64,000 bases of DNA from Clostridium putrefaciens (GTDB taxonomy: Bacteria; Bacillota; Clostridia; Clostridiales; Clostridiaceae): contig NZ_UFWZ01000001.1 of NCBI RefSeq assembly GCF_900461105.1, forward strand, positions 3,003,001-3,067,000. The letters are read 5' to 3'. The notes under the pieces were generated by a model. It did not search any database and was not told where the DNA came from. It saw nothing but the letters and a program-made list of their open reading frames with translations. The stretch's first letter is position 1. The number at the start of each line of letters is the position of its first letter. Positions 8,361-18,379 of this stretch are shown here, one piece after another. Position numbers and translations under genes: made by a program.

Positions 8361-9869
8361 TTAGTTATTATAATATAGGTTTTCTGTTGGATATTCTGCT
8401 TCACAGGTTATATCAATTCCAAGTTTTATAAATGTTTGCTCGTCACTTTTTCTTAGAATTGTAGTAGAGTGAGCTTGACATCCCCTTATCATAGTTAGCT
8501 TTTCCATAGCTGCTTGAGCTGTAGGATTAGTAGCAGCACATATGCTAAGGGCTATTAGTACCTCTTCACAGCTTAAAGCTGTGTTTTTAGTATCTAAGGT
8601 TTTCATCTTTAAATTTATAATAGGCTCTAGTATAACAGGGGAAATAAGATGAATACTATCAGATATATTAGCAAGGTATTTAACTGCGTTTAATACAACT
8701 GCCGCCGTTGCATCCATTATATCTGAGCTCCTCCCTGTTAATATAGTTCCATCATAAAGCTCAATAGTTACCACCGGGCAAATTTCATTTTCTTCAGCCT
8801 TTTGTTTTAACTTAGCAGAATACTCTCTTGCAGGCATAACTACATTTCTATCACTATCTTTTAAATTAAGTTCTTCCATTATAAGCTTTACTCTTTGAAA
8901 AGTTTCCTTATCTACATATCCCTTTTTATACTCACAACCAGTTTTAAAGTACCTTCTTATTATTTCTTGTTTAGACGCTTCTCTTACTACCTCATCATCA
9001 ATAATTCCAAATCCTACTCTATTAACACCCATATCTGTTGGAGATTTATACACTGATTCTTCTCCTGTTATCTTCTCAATTATTCTTTTAAGTACAGGAA
9101 ATGTTTCAATGTCTCTATTGTAGTTTATGGAAACTTTATTATATGCATCGAAATGAAAGGAATCTATCATGTTTACATCCTTAAGATCTGCTGTTGCTGC
9201 TTCATAGGCTATATTTAAAGGATGCTTTAATGGAACGTTCCAAACAGGAAAGGTCTCAAATTTAGAGTATCCAGCAACCTTTCCCCTTTTATTCTCATGA
9301 TAAAGCTGACTTAAACAAGTTGCAAGCTTACCACTACCAGGTCCTGGGGCTGTAACTACAACTATAGGTCTTGTAGTTTCTATGTATGGATTTTTGCCAT
9401 AGCCTTCTTCACTTACAATTGTTTCAACATCAGTTGGGTATCCCTTAGTTGCCCTATGTTTATAAACCTTAATACCTCTACGCTCTAGCTTATTTATAAA
9501 TACAGTAGTTGAAGGTTGATCATCATATCTTGTTATTACAACGCTATTTACTTCTAGATCATAACCTCTTAAGTCATCAATAAGCCTTAAGACATCCATG
9601 TCATAGGTAATTCCAAAATCCCCTCTTATCTTATTTCTTTCTATATCTCCTGCATATACACATATAATTATCTCTACCTTTTCTTTTAGCTTATGTAATA
9701 ATTTAATCTTAGCATTTTCATCAAATCCTGGCAAAACCCTTTTTGCATGAAGATCAAATAAAAGTTTTCCACCAAATTCTAAATAAAGCTTATCATAATC
9801 ATTAACTCTTTCTAATATATATTTAGATTGCTCTTCAAGATACTTTTTATGATCAAATCCTATCTTCAT
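8361..9869 (-). CDS. DUF1846 family protein
   Basis: A 502-residue protein of the DUF1846 family, found throughout Firmicutes, structurally characterised but without an established function. Visible features are the N-terminal [15 protein letters not shown] opening, a nucleotide-loop-like [18 protein letters not shown] near residue 170, and a conserved [13 protein letters not shown] segment near the C-terminus. Full length for the family, with no membrane segment. Start ATG with GTGAGGCG upstream. The neighbouring flavin reductase gene follows it closely. Confidence 0.85.
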   Translation of the reverse strand: MKIGFDHKKYLEEQSKYILERVNDYDKLYLEFGGKLLFDLHAKRVLPGFDENAKIKLLHKLKEKVEIIICVYAGDIERNKIRGDFGITYDMDVLRLIDDLRGYDLEVNSVVITRYDDQPSTTVFINKLERRGIKVYKHRATKGYPTDVETIVSEEGYGKNPYIETTRPIVVVTAPGPGSGKLATCLSQLYHENKRGKVAGYSKFETFPVWNVPLKHPLNIAYEAATADLKDVNMIDSFHFDAYNKVSINYNRDIETFPVLKRIIEKITGEESVYKSPTDMGVNRVGFGIIDDEVVREASKQEIIRRYFKTGCEYKKGYVDKETFQRVKLIMEELNLKDSDRNVVMPAREYSAKLKQKAEENEICPVVTIELYDGTILTGRSSDIMDATAAVVLNAVKYLANISDSIHLISPVILEPIINLKMKTLDTKNTALSCEEVLIALSICAATNPTAQAAMEKLTMIRGCQAHSTTILRKSDEQTFIKLGIDITCEAEYPTENLYYNN

Positions 9870-10051
9870 TTTCTACGCCTCACTTAATTATAATAATTTT
9901 TCTTTTTGTTATTTATATTGAACACATTGAATAAGTTTAATAATACACATTTTTATATTATCACATAAAATTCTTTAAAAGTGAATTTCTTTGGCAAATA
10001 AATATGCTTCATTTTAGCTCTTAATAATTTAACTATACAAGGAGGTCTTAT

Positions 10052-10255
10052 ATGATTACTACTATAAACGCCCTTATAATAGGTGCCATTTGTGGTTTAG
10101 GTCCAATTATACTTGGAACAATAAAAAAGCAAATGACTCTTGGCATTTGCGGGTTATTTGCGTGTATACTTTCTGGTTTAGTTTTAAACATATTTTTAGC
10201 TGGTCCTATGTGTGTATTTTTTATTTGGATAATTACAAGAAAATCTGATACCTAA
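10052..10255 (+). CDS. small two-helix membrane protein, hypothetical
   Basis: A 67-residue hydrophobic protein starting at an ATG with an excellent AAGGAGG site. Hydrophobic helices span about residues 5-23 and 30-62, glycine-rich, ending in a short basic tail (TRKSDT). I do not recognise a family. It sits alone between two minus-strand operons. Confidence 0.6.
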   Translation: MITTINALIIGAICGLGPIILGTIKKQMTLGICGLFACILSGLVLNIFLAGPMCVFFIWIITRKSDT

Positions 10256-10325
10256 AATAATAAAAAGAGTTTAATATTCAAAGATTATATTTTTCATGGT
10301 CTTCAAAGGGGGTGATGTATTATCC

Positions 10326-11777
10326 TTATATCTTATAACTTAATTCTTTGACTACATCACCTATTATCTTTATACCCTTTTCTATATCTTCTTTAGTTAC
10401 TCTCGAAAATCCTATCCTTATTGTATCTGATCCATTATCCTCATTATAGAATATATCTCCCGGCATAAACACAACGCCTTTATTATAACAACTCTTCAAG
10501 ACCTCTCTTCCACTTACTCCTTCTAGCTTTATAAAAATATGAAGTCCACCTTCACCCCATATATACTCATAGGGTATATACATTTTCACCTGCTGTAGTG
10601 TGAAATTATACTTATCTCTATAGTGCTTTCTTATCTTTTTCATATATCTTGTAAAAGCACCACTCTCCATATAATTATAAAGTATTGCTTGATCTAAAAA
10701 AGAGGAATGAATAGTTCTTGCTCTCTTAACGCTTTCTAAAGTATCTATAAGATTCTTATCTGCCAAAATCCATCCTATCCTAAGTCCCGGAAATAAGACC
10801 TTAGAAAAGCTACCTACATATATTACTCCATTCCCCTTTACACATAAAGATGCTATTGGAGCCACATGTGAACTAGAATATAAAAGTTCCTCATTAAACC
10901 CATCTTCTAATATAGGTACTTTATATCTTTCACAAAGCTTATATACCTTTTGTCTTTTCTCACCCCTCATTACAATACCCGTTGGATTATGGTAAGAAGG
11001 TATTAGATATAATACTTTTGGAGATTTCTCTTTAAGTGTCTTTTCTAATAAATCTATGTCTATCCCATCAAAATTCATAGGAACAGATGCTATATTTAGT
11101 CCATGTGACTTCATTATCTTTATAGCCGTATTATGAGTTGGTTCCTCGCAGGCTATAATATCTCCTCTTTTAGTTAATGTACTTAATAATATATCAAACC
11201 CCTCTGTAAATCCATTAGTTATTAGTACATCTTTTTGATCTACATTTATGCCCTTATCTTCCATATACTTTTTGATATACTCTATTAATGGTTTGTACCC
11301 CTTAGCATAGCCGTAATTTAATAACTTATCACCCTCTGTAGAAAATATATTTAAGAAAGATCTTTTAAATTCTTCTATGTCAAACAAACTTTCATCAGGA
11401 GCGATGCTCTTAAATGAAATCATACCCCTTTTCCAAGGTAACTCTGTCTTTATTATATCTAAATCTCTACAACTATTACCATAATCATTAACCATATGGC
11501 TCCAGCTAATGGTAAGGTCTCCATCTATAGTATTAGCTTCAGTTGATACAAAGGTACCCTTACCCCTTAAACTCTTTATAATTCCTAGATTCTCTAAGTT
11601 TTCATAGGCTATAATCACACAATTTCTACTTACATTTAGTACCTTACTTATTTCTCTAGTTGAAGGTAGCTTATCGCCTTTTTGTAAGATCCCTTTTTCT
11701 ATACCTTCTTTTATATGATTTTCTATCTGCACATTTATCTTTTGTTCAGAACTAATCTCAAAGGATGAAAAAATCAA
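10326..11777 (-). CDS. MocR-type GntR/aminotransferase-fusion transcriptional regulator
   Basis: A 483-residue regulator. An N-terminal GntR winged helix (about 10-75, with GDKLPSTREISKVLNVSRNCVIIAY) is joined by a linker to a PLP fold-type-I aminotransferase domain. The PLP lysine is visible in YVGSFSKVLFPGLRIGW, and LIPSYHNPTG and NGFTEGFDI mark the fold. MocR/PdxR proteins bind PLP or amino-acid-PLP adducts as signals. It is translated from a TTG start 5 bases after AGGAGGTG. It follows alr by only 18 bases, so it may control the alanine racemase or D-alanine metabolism, an inference from context. A PdxR role is less likely because no pdxST genes are here. Confidence 0.88.
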   Translation of the reverse strand: MIFSSFEISSEQKINVQIENHIKEGIEKGILQKGDKLPSTREISKVLNVSRNCVIIAYENLENLGIIKSLRGKGTFVSTEANTIDGDLTISWSHMVNDYGNSCRDLDIIKTELPWKRGMISFKSIAPDESLFDIEEFKRSFLNIFSTEGDKLLNYGYAKGYKPLIEYIKKYMEDKGINVDQKDVLITNGFTEGFDILLSTLTKRGDIIACEEPTHNTAIKIMKSHGLNIASVPMNFDGIDIDLLEKTLKEKSPKVLYLIPSYHNPTGIVMRGEKRQKVYKLCERYKVPILEDGFNEELLYSSSHVAPIASLCVKGNGVIYVGSFSKVLFPGLRIGWILADKNLIDTLESVKRARTIHSSFLDQAILYNYMESGAFTRYMKKIRKHYRDKYNFTLQQVKMYIPYEYIWGEGGLHIFIKLEGVSGREVLKSCYNKGVVFMPGDIFYNEDNGSDTIRIGFSRVTKEDIEKGIKIIGDVVKELSYKI

Positions 11778-11795
11778 AAAATCACCTCCTACTAT

Positions 11796-12950
11796 CTAGT
11801 CTCTGACATTTATAATTTCTCCATTTTTAATAAATATCCTAGGTATGCTTTCTTTAATCATGCAAATCACCTCATAATTAATTGTTCCCATAATTTCTGC
11901 TATATAATTTGCATCTATATTTAAATTTCCCTGCTCACCAATTAATATTACTTCATCTCCAATGTTTACATTACCTACATCAGTTACATCTACCATACAT
12001 TGATTCATGCATATCCTGCCTACTACTGGTGCTAACCTTCCATTTATTATAACCTTAGCCTTACCACTTAAAAGCCTTGAATAACCATCTGAATAACCTA
12101 TGGGCAAAGTTGCTATTATACTCTTCCTTTCAGTTTTAAAGGTCATTCCATAGCTTATATACATATCTTCCTCCATCTCTTTAACATAAGCAACCTGAGT
12201 CTTTAATGTAAGGGCTGGCTTTAAAGATATCTTTTCTTTATTTACATATGAAGATGGATAATATCCATATAATAATATACCTGTTCTCACAGCATCTAAA
12301 TAAGTCTTTGGTAAATCTATTATAGCTCCACTATTAGCCGCATGTCTTAAAGGTATATTTATACCCTTACTTGAAAGTTTATCACAAAACTCTTGTAACT
12401 TTCTAAATTGATTATAAGTATACTCTTTATCTTCCTCATCTGAAGTTGAAAAGTGGGTAAATATACCCTCTACTATAATTCCCTTTAAAGAATGTATCTC
12501 CAAAACTTCTTTAAAGCTATCTTCATTAGGCAAGAATCCAAACCTACCCATACCCGTATCGATAGCTATGTGTATCTTAGCTTTCTTTCCCATACTTATG
12601 GCCATTTTCGATAGTTCCTTTGCATAATCTAATCCATATACTGTCTGATCTATATTATTTTCTATTACCTTTGTTGCAGAGGCTATTGGCATATATCCTA
12701 AAATTATTATAGGCGCTTTAATTCCTTCATATCGAAGTTCCATAGCTTCTCTTATACTTGCTACCGCTAAATGTGTCGCTCCATTTTCTAACAATGTAGG
12801 CGCAACATAGGCAGCACCATGTCCATAAGCATCCGCTTTTACTACTGCTATTATTTCTTTATCTTTTAATAGGCTTTTAACTTGCCTCATATTATATCCA
12901 ATTACATCTAAGTTTATCTCAGCCCAAACTGACCGAATATTTGAATTCAT
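11796..12950 (-). CDS. alr: alanine racemase
   Basis: A 384-residue PLP enzyme interconverting L- and D-alanine for peptidoglycan and spores. The PLP-binding lysine is in [12 protein letters not shown] (about residue 39) and the second catalytic base, Tyr, is in YISYGMTF (about 267). HAANSGA and [11 protein letters not shown] are standard family motifs. Normal length. ATG start with TTAGAGGTG upstream. It is the first gene of a two-gene unit with the MocR regulator, an arrangement that suggests PLP- or alanine-responsive control. Confidence 0.95.
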   Translation of the reverse strand: MNSNIRSVWAEINLDVIGYNMRQVKSLLKDKEIIAVVKADAYGHGAAYVAPTLLENGATHLAVASIREAMELRYEGIKAPIIILGYMPIASATKVIENNIDQTVYGLDYAKELSKMAISMGKKAKIHIAIDTGMGRFGFLPNEDSFKEVLEIHSLKGIIVEGIFTHFSTSDEEDKEYTYNQFRKLQEFCDKLSSKGINIPLRHAANSGAIIDLPKTYLDAVRTGILLYGYYPSSYVNKEKISLKPALTLKTQVAYVKEMEEDMYISYGMTFKTERKSIIATLPIGYSDGYSRLLSGKAKVIINGRLAPVVGRICMNQCMVDVTDVGNVNIGDEVILIGEQGNLNIDANYIAEIMGTINYEVICMIKESIPRIFIKNGEIINVRD

Positions 12951-13206
12951 ATTTACACCTCTAATTTAGTATCTTATTTAATTATACTATTATACAAAGA
13001 AACTTGCTATAAATCAAAGAACCACACTATAGTTAAATTGATATTCTAGTGGTTTACATATTGGAATAACCTGGTGCTTGTAAATATTTTATTGGAATAT
13101 AACTAAATCTTCATGTATACTTATATAATAAGTTTTGATCAGTTTAATTAATTAACTAAAAAGCTCTTAATTAAAATAATACACAACATACAAGGAGGAC
13201 AAGACT

Positions 13207-14409
13207 TTGAATAAAAAGGTGTTAATATTTCTTACTTCCATATTAATTGTCTGTAATAGTGTTATTGTAACACATGTTGCAAACGCAACTCCGGAAGAAA
13301 GTATTGAAAAAGGCACTATTCAAATCAAACAATTAGACAATCAAATTATTGATTTAAATGGTGAAATATCTAGTCTAAATTCAGAAATAAGTCAGTTAAA
13401 TATTAAGCTTTTAGAAAACAAATCTGAAATTAATAAAACTGAAGATAAGATTAAAAGTACAGAAATAAAGATTATAGAAAGTAAAAAGGTTATAGAAAAA
13501 AAGCAAGATATCCTAGGCAAAAGACTCAGAGTTATGTATAAAAGCAATTTATCTTCTAATCCATTGCTTGTAATATTGTCATCAGAAAACTTTTCTGATG
13601 CAATATCAAATACCCAAGCCGTAGTTAAAATAATATCTATAGATAAAAAGCTAATAAATGACATTGAGAATGAAAAGAAGGCTCTTGATTTAGATATAAA
13701 TAATTTAAAGGATAAAAAGGACGAGCTTAAAACCTTACAGACTTCTACACAAGATTCCCTTAATGAAATAAAAACTAAAAAGGAAGCTCAACAGATTACT
13801 TTAGATAAACTAAGTGCAGAAAAGAAAAAGGTTTCTTCTATTATAGAAGAAAATGAAAACTCTTTAATATCACACTCAGTTTCTATAATTAAATCTTCTG
13901 CTTCTTCTGAAAGTGCAATTAAAGATGCAATATCTACGTTAAAGTCACTGTTTCCACAACTAAACACATCATCTGTCAAAAACAAGGCACAAGATGCCAT
14001 AAATGACGGTAGAGGAATTTTAAAGTACATACAGGAAACTAAGAACAAGCACGCTAATACTAATAAAGCCACTACTACCAGCATTGGAAACACAGATCGT
14101 GGATCTAGTCCTGCTAAAAAGTCCTACACCATGGAAGCAACTGCTTATTTTGATGGTCTTTTAACAGCTTCAGGATTAAAACCAATAAGGAATGCTTCTG
14201 GGCTTAGTACGGTTGCGGTAGATCCATCTGTTATTCCTTTAGGGTCAAAGCTCTATATAGAGGGTTATGGATATGCCATTGCAGCAGATACTGGTTCTGC
14301 AATAAAGAATCTTAAAATAGACCTATATATGAATTCAAAATCAGAATGCACTACCTTTGGACGAAGAAACGTTATAGTGAGCCTTATAGCTTATCCAAAT
14401 GAATGGTAA
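13207..14409 (+). CDS. secreted coiled-coil protein with C-terminal 3D domain
   Basis: A 400-residue exported protein. It starts at TTG after AAGGAGGAC. A signal peptide (residues 1-27) ends ANA/T. Residues about 30-250 form a long coiled coil of the PcsB/CwlO N-terminal kind. A low-complexity linker is followed by a 3D domain (about 309-400) with the aspartate motifs AVDPSVIPLG, AADTGSAI and KIDLYM. The 3D domain has a double-psi barrel related to MltA lytic transglycosylases and occurs in YocH/YuiC-type wall enzymes. A role in cell-wall remodelling or resuscitation is inferred. Its own terminator follows. Confidence 0.85.
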   Translation: MNKKVLIFLTSILIVCNSVIVTHVANATPEESIEKGTIQIKQLDNQIIDLNGEISSLNSEISQLNIKLLENKSEINKTEDKIKSTEIKIIESKKVIEKKQDILGKRLRVMYKSNLSSNPLLVILSSENFSDAISNTQAVVKIISIDKKLINDIENEKKALDLDINNLKDKKDELKTLQTSTQDSLNEIKTKKEAQQITLDKLSAEKKKVSSIIEENENSLISHSVSIIKSSASSESAIKDAISTLKSLFPQLNTSSVKNKAQDAINDGRGILKYIQETKNKHANTNKATTTSIGNTDRGSSPAKKSYTMEATAYFDGLLTASGLKPIRNASGLSTVAVDPSVIPLGSKLYIEGYGYAIAADTGSAIKNLKIDLYMNSKSECTTFGRRNVIVSLIAYPNEW

Positions 14410-14417
14410 GATAAATT

Positions 14418-14466
14418 AAAAGGATTTAAGTTTAATACTCTAAATGAGATGAACTTAAATCCTTTT
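14418..14466 (+). terminator. intrinsic terminator after the 3D-domain gene
   Basis: AAAAGGATTTAAGTT pairs with AACTTAAATCCTTTT, starting 9 bases past the stop codon. Confidence 0.8.
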
Positions 14467-14853
14467 GCATTTGTATTAAATATAATTATATCTTTAAAAT
14501 ATGACTTATTATCTTTAGAAATATAAGTTAATAACGTTTAATATATAATTTCATATAAAAGGATTAGGGAAAGTTAAACTTCCCCTAATCTCTTTTTTGC
14601 GTAAATATCTTTATATTATCCTTTGTATACATTTACATCTCATCTGCCATTTATCCTCTGCTTTTAAGACTTGAAAAAGAGACTCTCATTAATTCAGAGT
14701 TTCGTCCCTCACCTCTCGATCCTTCTAGAAAATATTACCCTCTAACATACGTTTGCATAATAATTATTTATAATCTTTTTGTATCATATACACTTCTATA
14801 CAATAATCTAATTCACAAACAAGCAAAGAAAATAAACTGGATCGAATAAAACA
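14467..14853. other. gene-free stretch between the 3D-domain gene and the bacteriocin ABC genes
   Basis: No supported gene. It holds a terminator hairpin (14562-14598, listed separately). A short patch at 14680-14720 is less AT-rich than its flanks and shows no intact frame. I see nothing else. Confidence 0.4.
14562..14598. terminator. bidirectional terminator, probably ending the lactococcin-972-type operon
   Basis: GATTAGGGAAAGTT pairs with AACTTCCCCTAATC (one mismatch), flanked by TCTTTTTT on the plus strand and CCTTTTAT on the minus strand. It lies about 255 bases after the ABC ATPase stop. Confidence 0.65.
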
Positions 14854-15504
14854 TCAACACTCTAAAATATTAATTATTCTATTCGCTTCATTTGCTAATT
14901 CTTTACTATGCGTAACCATCATTACAGTCTTTCCATACTGTTTGCTTAAATCCTTAATTAGATTAAATGCTATTTCAGCAGCCGCAGAATCTAAAGATCC
15001 AGTTGGCTCATCTGCAAGAATGATATCACCTGGCTTGAGTATCGTTCTTGCCAGTGCCACTCTTTGCTGTTCACCACCTGAGAGTGTGTTAACCTTTTCA
15101 TCTTTAAATTCTTCTAAATGAACCTTTTTTAATATTTCCTCTATTCTTGTATCCTTTTCCTTTGTAGTCATGTTAGAGAAATTCATTGCCAGAAAAAGGT
15201 TCTGATAGATTGTCATATCAGTGATTAACGCAAATGATTGAAATAAGTAATTAATTGTATTGCGCCTTAGCATTGTAGCTCCGTTGCTTTCTATTTTAGG
15301 AATTTCTTTTCCTTTTAGCTTAATCTGCCCTGCATCGTTTGATTCTAAAAGACCTATCATATTTAGGAGAGTTGATTTTCCACAACCACTTGGTCCAACA
15401 ATCGCAATAAACTCCCCGTCTTCAACGGACAAATTTAGATTCTGAAATATATATCTTTTCCCAAATTTCTTTGTAACATTTAATACTTCTATTGCTTTTG
15501 CCAT
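14854..15504 (-). CDS. ABC transporter ATP-binding protein, lactococcin-972 export type
   Basis: A 216-residue ATPase. Walker A is GPSGCGKST, the Q-loop is in LFQSFAL, the signature is LSGGEQQRVALAR, Walker B is ILADEPTGSLD, and the H-loop is VTHSKE. It belongs to the LolD/MacB-like group that accompanies lactococcin-972-type bacteriocins. The ATG at 15504 follows AAAGGAGAG and lies 4 bases after the permease stop, so the start and coupling are clear. It powers the neighbouring large permease, for bacteriocin export or self-protection; which of the two cannot be told from sequence. Confidence 0.88.
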   Translation of the reverse strand: MAKAIEVLNVTKKFGKRYIFQNLNLSVEDGEFIAIVGPSGCGKSTLLNMIGLLESNDAGQIKLKGKEIPKIESNGATMLRRNTINYLFQSFALITDMTIYQNLFLAMNFSNMTTKEKDTRIEEILKKVHLEEFKDEKVNTLSGGEQQRVALARTILKPGDIILADEPTGSLDSAAAEIAFNLIKDLSKQYGKTVMMVTHSKELANEANRIINILEC

Positions 15505-15508
15505 AATT

Positions 15509-17728
15509 CTACTCTCCTTTAAACGCCATAAGTATATTTTCAATTTCACATTTAGTCATATACCTTGAAAAAATAAGTATTTGAGTAACTGCCAAGATAA
15601 GCATTAATAGAAACCCAAACTTAGAACCTATAATAAGCATAATAATCAACTCAATGCATATAACAGAAACAAGCATAATAATTGGTATTCGATATAAATT
15701 AATAAATCCATATCCTAAAAACTTCTTAACATTAATTTTTTCTTGATTTGCAATTCTAAAAACTGTTGCAAGAGCAATTAATATTCCTAGAAGGATAAGC
15801 ATTAATATTAAAAATACCACTCCAAACCATGCAATTGTAGTCATTAAACCTTTCTGTAATCCATCAATATAATTTCCTACGTTTGTAAATTCAAGATTAT
15901 TATCATTTAATTTATATTTTTCAAGTATATCCTTATCCAGATATTTTTCTGCTACTGCTTTATTCACAAATTTTATATAACCATTAAAGCCGTTTGCTCT
16001 AATACTCTCTGATTCAAAATAGGTCATATTTTCCGGTGTGCATATATAAATAACAGGATTAGTACATGTATTTTCATATGTTGACTCTGTATTCCATGTA
16101 AACATGTTATCTTTAGGAGTATATTCTATAAATTTTACATTCTTTTCTTTATTAAATACAGTACTGATATCTCCTTCATGTGGTCTTTTTGTTGATGATT
16201 CTGTAAGCCAGTTTTTCAACTTAACTTTTTCATTTTCTGAATATGATTCTGGTATCATGTAAACTCTTGTTCCAGATTTCGCCTCATTTATAATACTACT
16301 ATCAACATTCAAATTCAGAGATTTTATATAATTTGGCGAATATGAAAAACACCAAAATGGGCTTTCTGGAATATTTTCATATACATTATTTTGTTTCCAT
16401 CCATCTAACTGTTTATTATCATAATACTCTGTTTTTATTAGATATACTCCATTATCATCATACATCCCTTTGTACCAATCATATAAACTTTGATCAAGCC
16501 CTTTTGAATTTCCAGTAATGGAACTTTGATCATTCCCAACCGAAATACTTCTTAAAATCTGAAACTCCGATACACTATTCCAACTTTGCGAAAGTCTTGC
16601 ATTTTCTGATATGATCTTCATAGGACCGTCCACATAAGCACCACAAAACACAATTCCCGCGCTTACTCCGATATACGCCAATATTCCAAAAATATACAAT
16701 ATATTTTTGGGTATTCTGCCCTTAATTGCATTCATCGGGCTAATTGATAGCTGAATTATAGCTGAAATTGCGATTTCTAATGTTACTACTATAACGTTTA
16801 CGACTGCAAATAATATGAAATAACTAATAAATAAACCTGTCATTTTGCTCCAACCAGAAAGCAGAATTCCTATCACGATTTGGATTGGAATATTTAGCAT
16901 TGCATAACCAATAAATATTCCTAAGGTTTCAGCACAATATGCGGCTCTTGACCATCCTAAAAGTGCCAATTTACCACTTTTACTTATATTGCGTATAGTT
17001 ATAATCATAAAATACACAGCATTTAAAATTACTTGAGCAAAAATAAATACAAGTATTATTATTTTTGCAAAACTATCATCTGAACTAGAACCTTTCATCT
17101 CCTTGAGTAGATTATCAGCGGGCACATTACACGCTAAAGCCAATCCCTGTATAAAAGCATTTTTATCACTATCATTTAATCCAAGGACAACGTAGTCTCC
17201 GTTGATAGTACCACTTTCTTTTATTAAACGGTTCAACTTTTTAAAAATCGTTTTTTGTCCAAATCTGAATGAAGGAATTTCACCAATACTGTAAACGCTA
17301 CCTTTATCTATACCAAGAGTACTTTCATCCATTTCCGATAAAATGAGCTTATTAAGCATATCTTTCTCAATAATCCTTTTACCATAAAACTCAAGTGAAA
17401 CATCATTGTTTTCAACATCACCATATATGCCAAAAGTATATGCTAAACGCGCACCTTCATCATTTAACGTTGAATCTTTTCTGGATATAAAGAGATTTTT
17501 TTCAAGTGCCTCATTATGTAGAAATTCTTCAATATTGTCTTTATAATCCTCAGAGATATTTTGAAGATGCACATCCAGTGCATAATCTGTTTCCAAATAT
17601 TTATTCCACTGATTTTGATAACTGCTATTTAGCATAAAAATAGCAAGCAAGGCAAGTAAAATGCCCTGCATTGCTATTAATATAACTCCAAGATATCGAA
17701 CATTACCAATAAAAGATACTTTCTTCAT
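15509..17728 (-). CDS. bacteriocin-associated integral membrane protein (ABC permease)
   Basis: A 739-residue membrane protein of the type found beside lactococcin-972-family bacteriocins. There is one hydrophobic segment near the N-terminus (about 13-35), then an extracellular region, a central group of helices (about 220-375), a second large soluble region (about 380-640) and a C-terminal group of three helices, an FtsX/MacB-like layout. The ATG at 17728 overlaps the bacteriocin stop (TAATG), implying translational coupling. The ATPase follows 4 bases after its stop. It probably exports the bacteriocin or protects the cell from it. Confidence 0.85.
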   Translation of the reverse strand: MKKVSFIGNVRYLGVILIAMQGILLALLAIFMLNSSYQNQWNKYLETDYALDVHLQNISEDYKDNIEEFLHNEALEKNLFISRKDSTLNDEGARLAYTFGIYGDVENNDVSLEFYGKRIIEKDMLNKLILSEMDESTLGIDKGSVYSIGEIPSFRFGQKTIFKKLNRLIKESGTINGDYVVLGLNDSDKNAFIQGLALACNVPADNLLKEMKGSSSDDSFAKIIILVFIFAQVILNAVYFMIITIRNISKSGKLALLGWSRAAYCAETLGIFIGYAMLNIPIQIVIGILLSGWSKMTGLFISYFILFAVVNVIVVTLEIAISAIIQLSISPMNAIKGRIPKNILYIFGILAYIGVSAGIVFCGAYVDGPMKIISENARLSQSWNSVSEFQILRSISVGNDQSSITGNSKGLDQSLYDWYKGMYDDNGVYLIKTEYYDNKQLDGWKQNNVYENIPESPFWCFSYSPNYIKSLNLNVDSSIINEAKSGTRVYMIPESYSENEKVKLKNWLTESSTKRPHEGDISTVFNKEKNVKFIEYTPKDNMFTWNTESTYENTCTNPVIYICTPENMTYFESESIRANGFNGYIKFVNKAVAEKYLDKDILEKYKLNDNNLEFTNVGNYIDGLQKGLMTTIAWFGVVFLILMLILLGILIALATVFRIANQEKINVKKFLGYGFINLYRIPIIMLVSVICIELIIMLIIGSKFGFLLMLILAVTQILIFSRYMTKCEIENILMAFKGE

Positions 17729-18009
17729 TATCTGCAATTCCAATAAGTTTCAACAGTCCCTGTTCCAATGAACTTCTGTGCATGTGCCAAAATACCAGGG
17801 CTTTTCCATCCCGAAAAGTCTGAATTAGCTGTAGCTGAGTGGTCATATACACCTGTCTGCACATCTGAATAACTGTAAACGCCCAACTTTCTTCCATGAT
17901 TCCAACTTACAGGAGTACCGTTGTAATAAACCGTTTGAGCCATTGCTGGAATTGCAGTCATAAGACATAGTGAAAATGCTGTTAACCCTATTAAAATCTT
18001 TTTTTTCAT
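17728..18009 (-). CDS. lactococcin 972 family bacteriocin precursor
   Basis: A 93-residue secreted peptide. A Sec signal peptide (1-24, MKKKILIGLTAFSLCL..., cleavage AMA/Q) is followed by a mature domain of about 69 residues with family features: a Tyr/Gly-rich opening with SWNHGRKLGVYSYSD, the SGWKSPG motif and a C-terminal ETYWNCR close to the YWN ending of lactococcin 972. The mature part has one cysteine. Lactococcin 972 itself is unmodified and blocks septum formation through lipid II; the same target is inferred here. The start is chosen at 18009 with AAAAGGGGAG upstream. First gene of a three-gene operon with the ABC genes. Confidence 0.85.
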   Translation of the reverse strand: MKKKILIGLTAFSLCLMTAIPAMAQTVYYNGTPVSWNHGRKLGVYSYSDVQTGVYDHSATANSDFSGWKSPGILAHAQKFIGTGTVETYWNCR

Positions 18010-18114
18010 ATCAAATTCTCCCCTTTTCATATCATTGATATTTTATTTTTTCAAAACACAGTAGGTATTTAACTAATGTAAATACTCACTATTTTAAACA
18101 AGCTTGTCTCTACA

Positions 18115-18143
18115 AGTATATACCAATTTATTCCCTTTGTCAA
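18115..18143 (-). promoter_or_regulatory. sigma-A promoter of the lactococcin-972-type operon
   Basis: On the minus strand: TTGACA (18138-18143), a 17-base spacer and TATACT (18115-18120). Transcription would start about 100 bases before the bacteriocin start codon. Confidence 0.75.
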
Positions 18144-18240
18144 CATATTGCTTTTTTTTTGTTATTTGTAATTAATGATAAAAGGAGGATACATCGGGTG
18201 CGTGTGAAATTAAGCCACTAAACCGATTTCATTTGGAGGA

Positions 18241-18379
18241 TAAGGTAACTCCTTCTCTCTTCGCTTAAATGAGTAAGTTCGCCGAGCCAAATGTGAAATT
18301 TGGAGGCTTTTAAGGTAACTCCTTCTCTCTTCATTCGAATGAGTAAGTTCGCCGAGCCAAATGTGAAATTTGGAGGCTT
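18241..18379. repeat. tandem 70-bp repeat abutting the rlmH 3' end
   Basis: Two copies (18241-18309 and 18311-18379) of a 69-base unit beginning TAAGGTAACTCCTTCTCTCTTC and ending AAATTTGGAGGCTT, identical except for a six-base patch. A third, degenerate piece of the unit (ATTTCATTTGGAGGATAAGG) lies just before. Each unit contains CCAAAT/ATTTGG arms. The second copy overlaps the rlmH stop codon. Function unknown. Confidence 0.85.

Noticed and set aside
18241..18379. CRISPR-like short array
   Set aside because: Only two full units of about 70 bases, adjacent to each other without variable spacers, and no cas genes.
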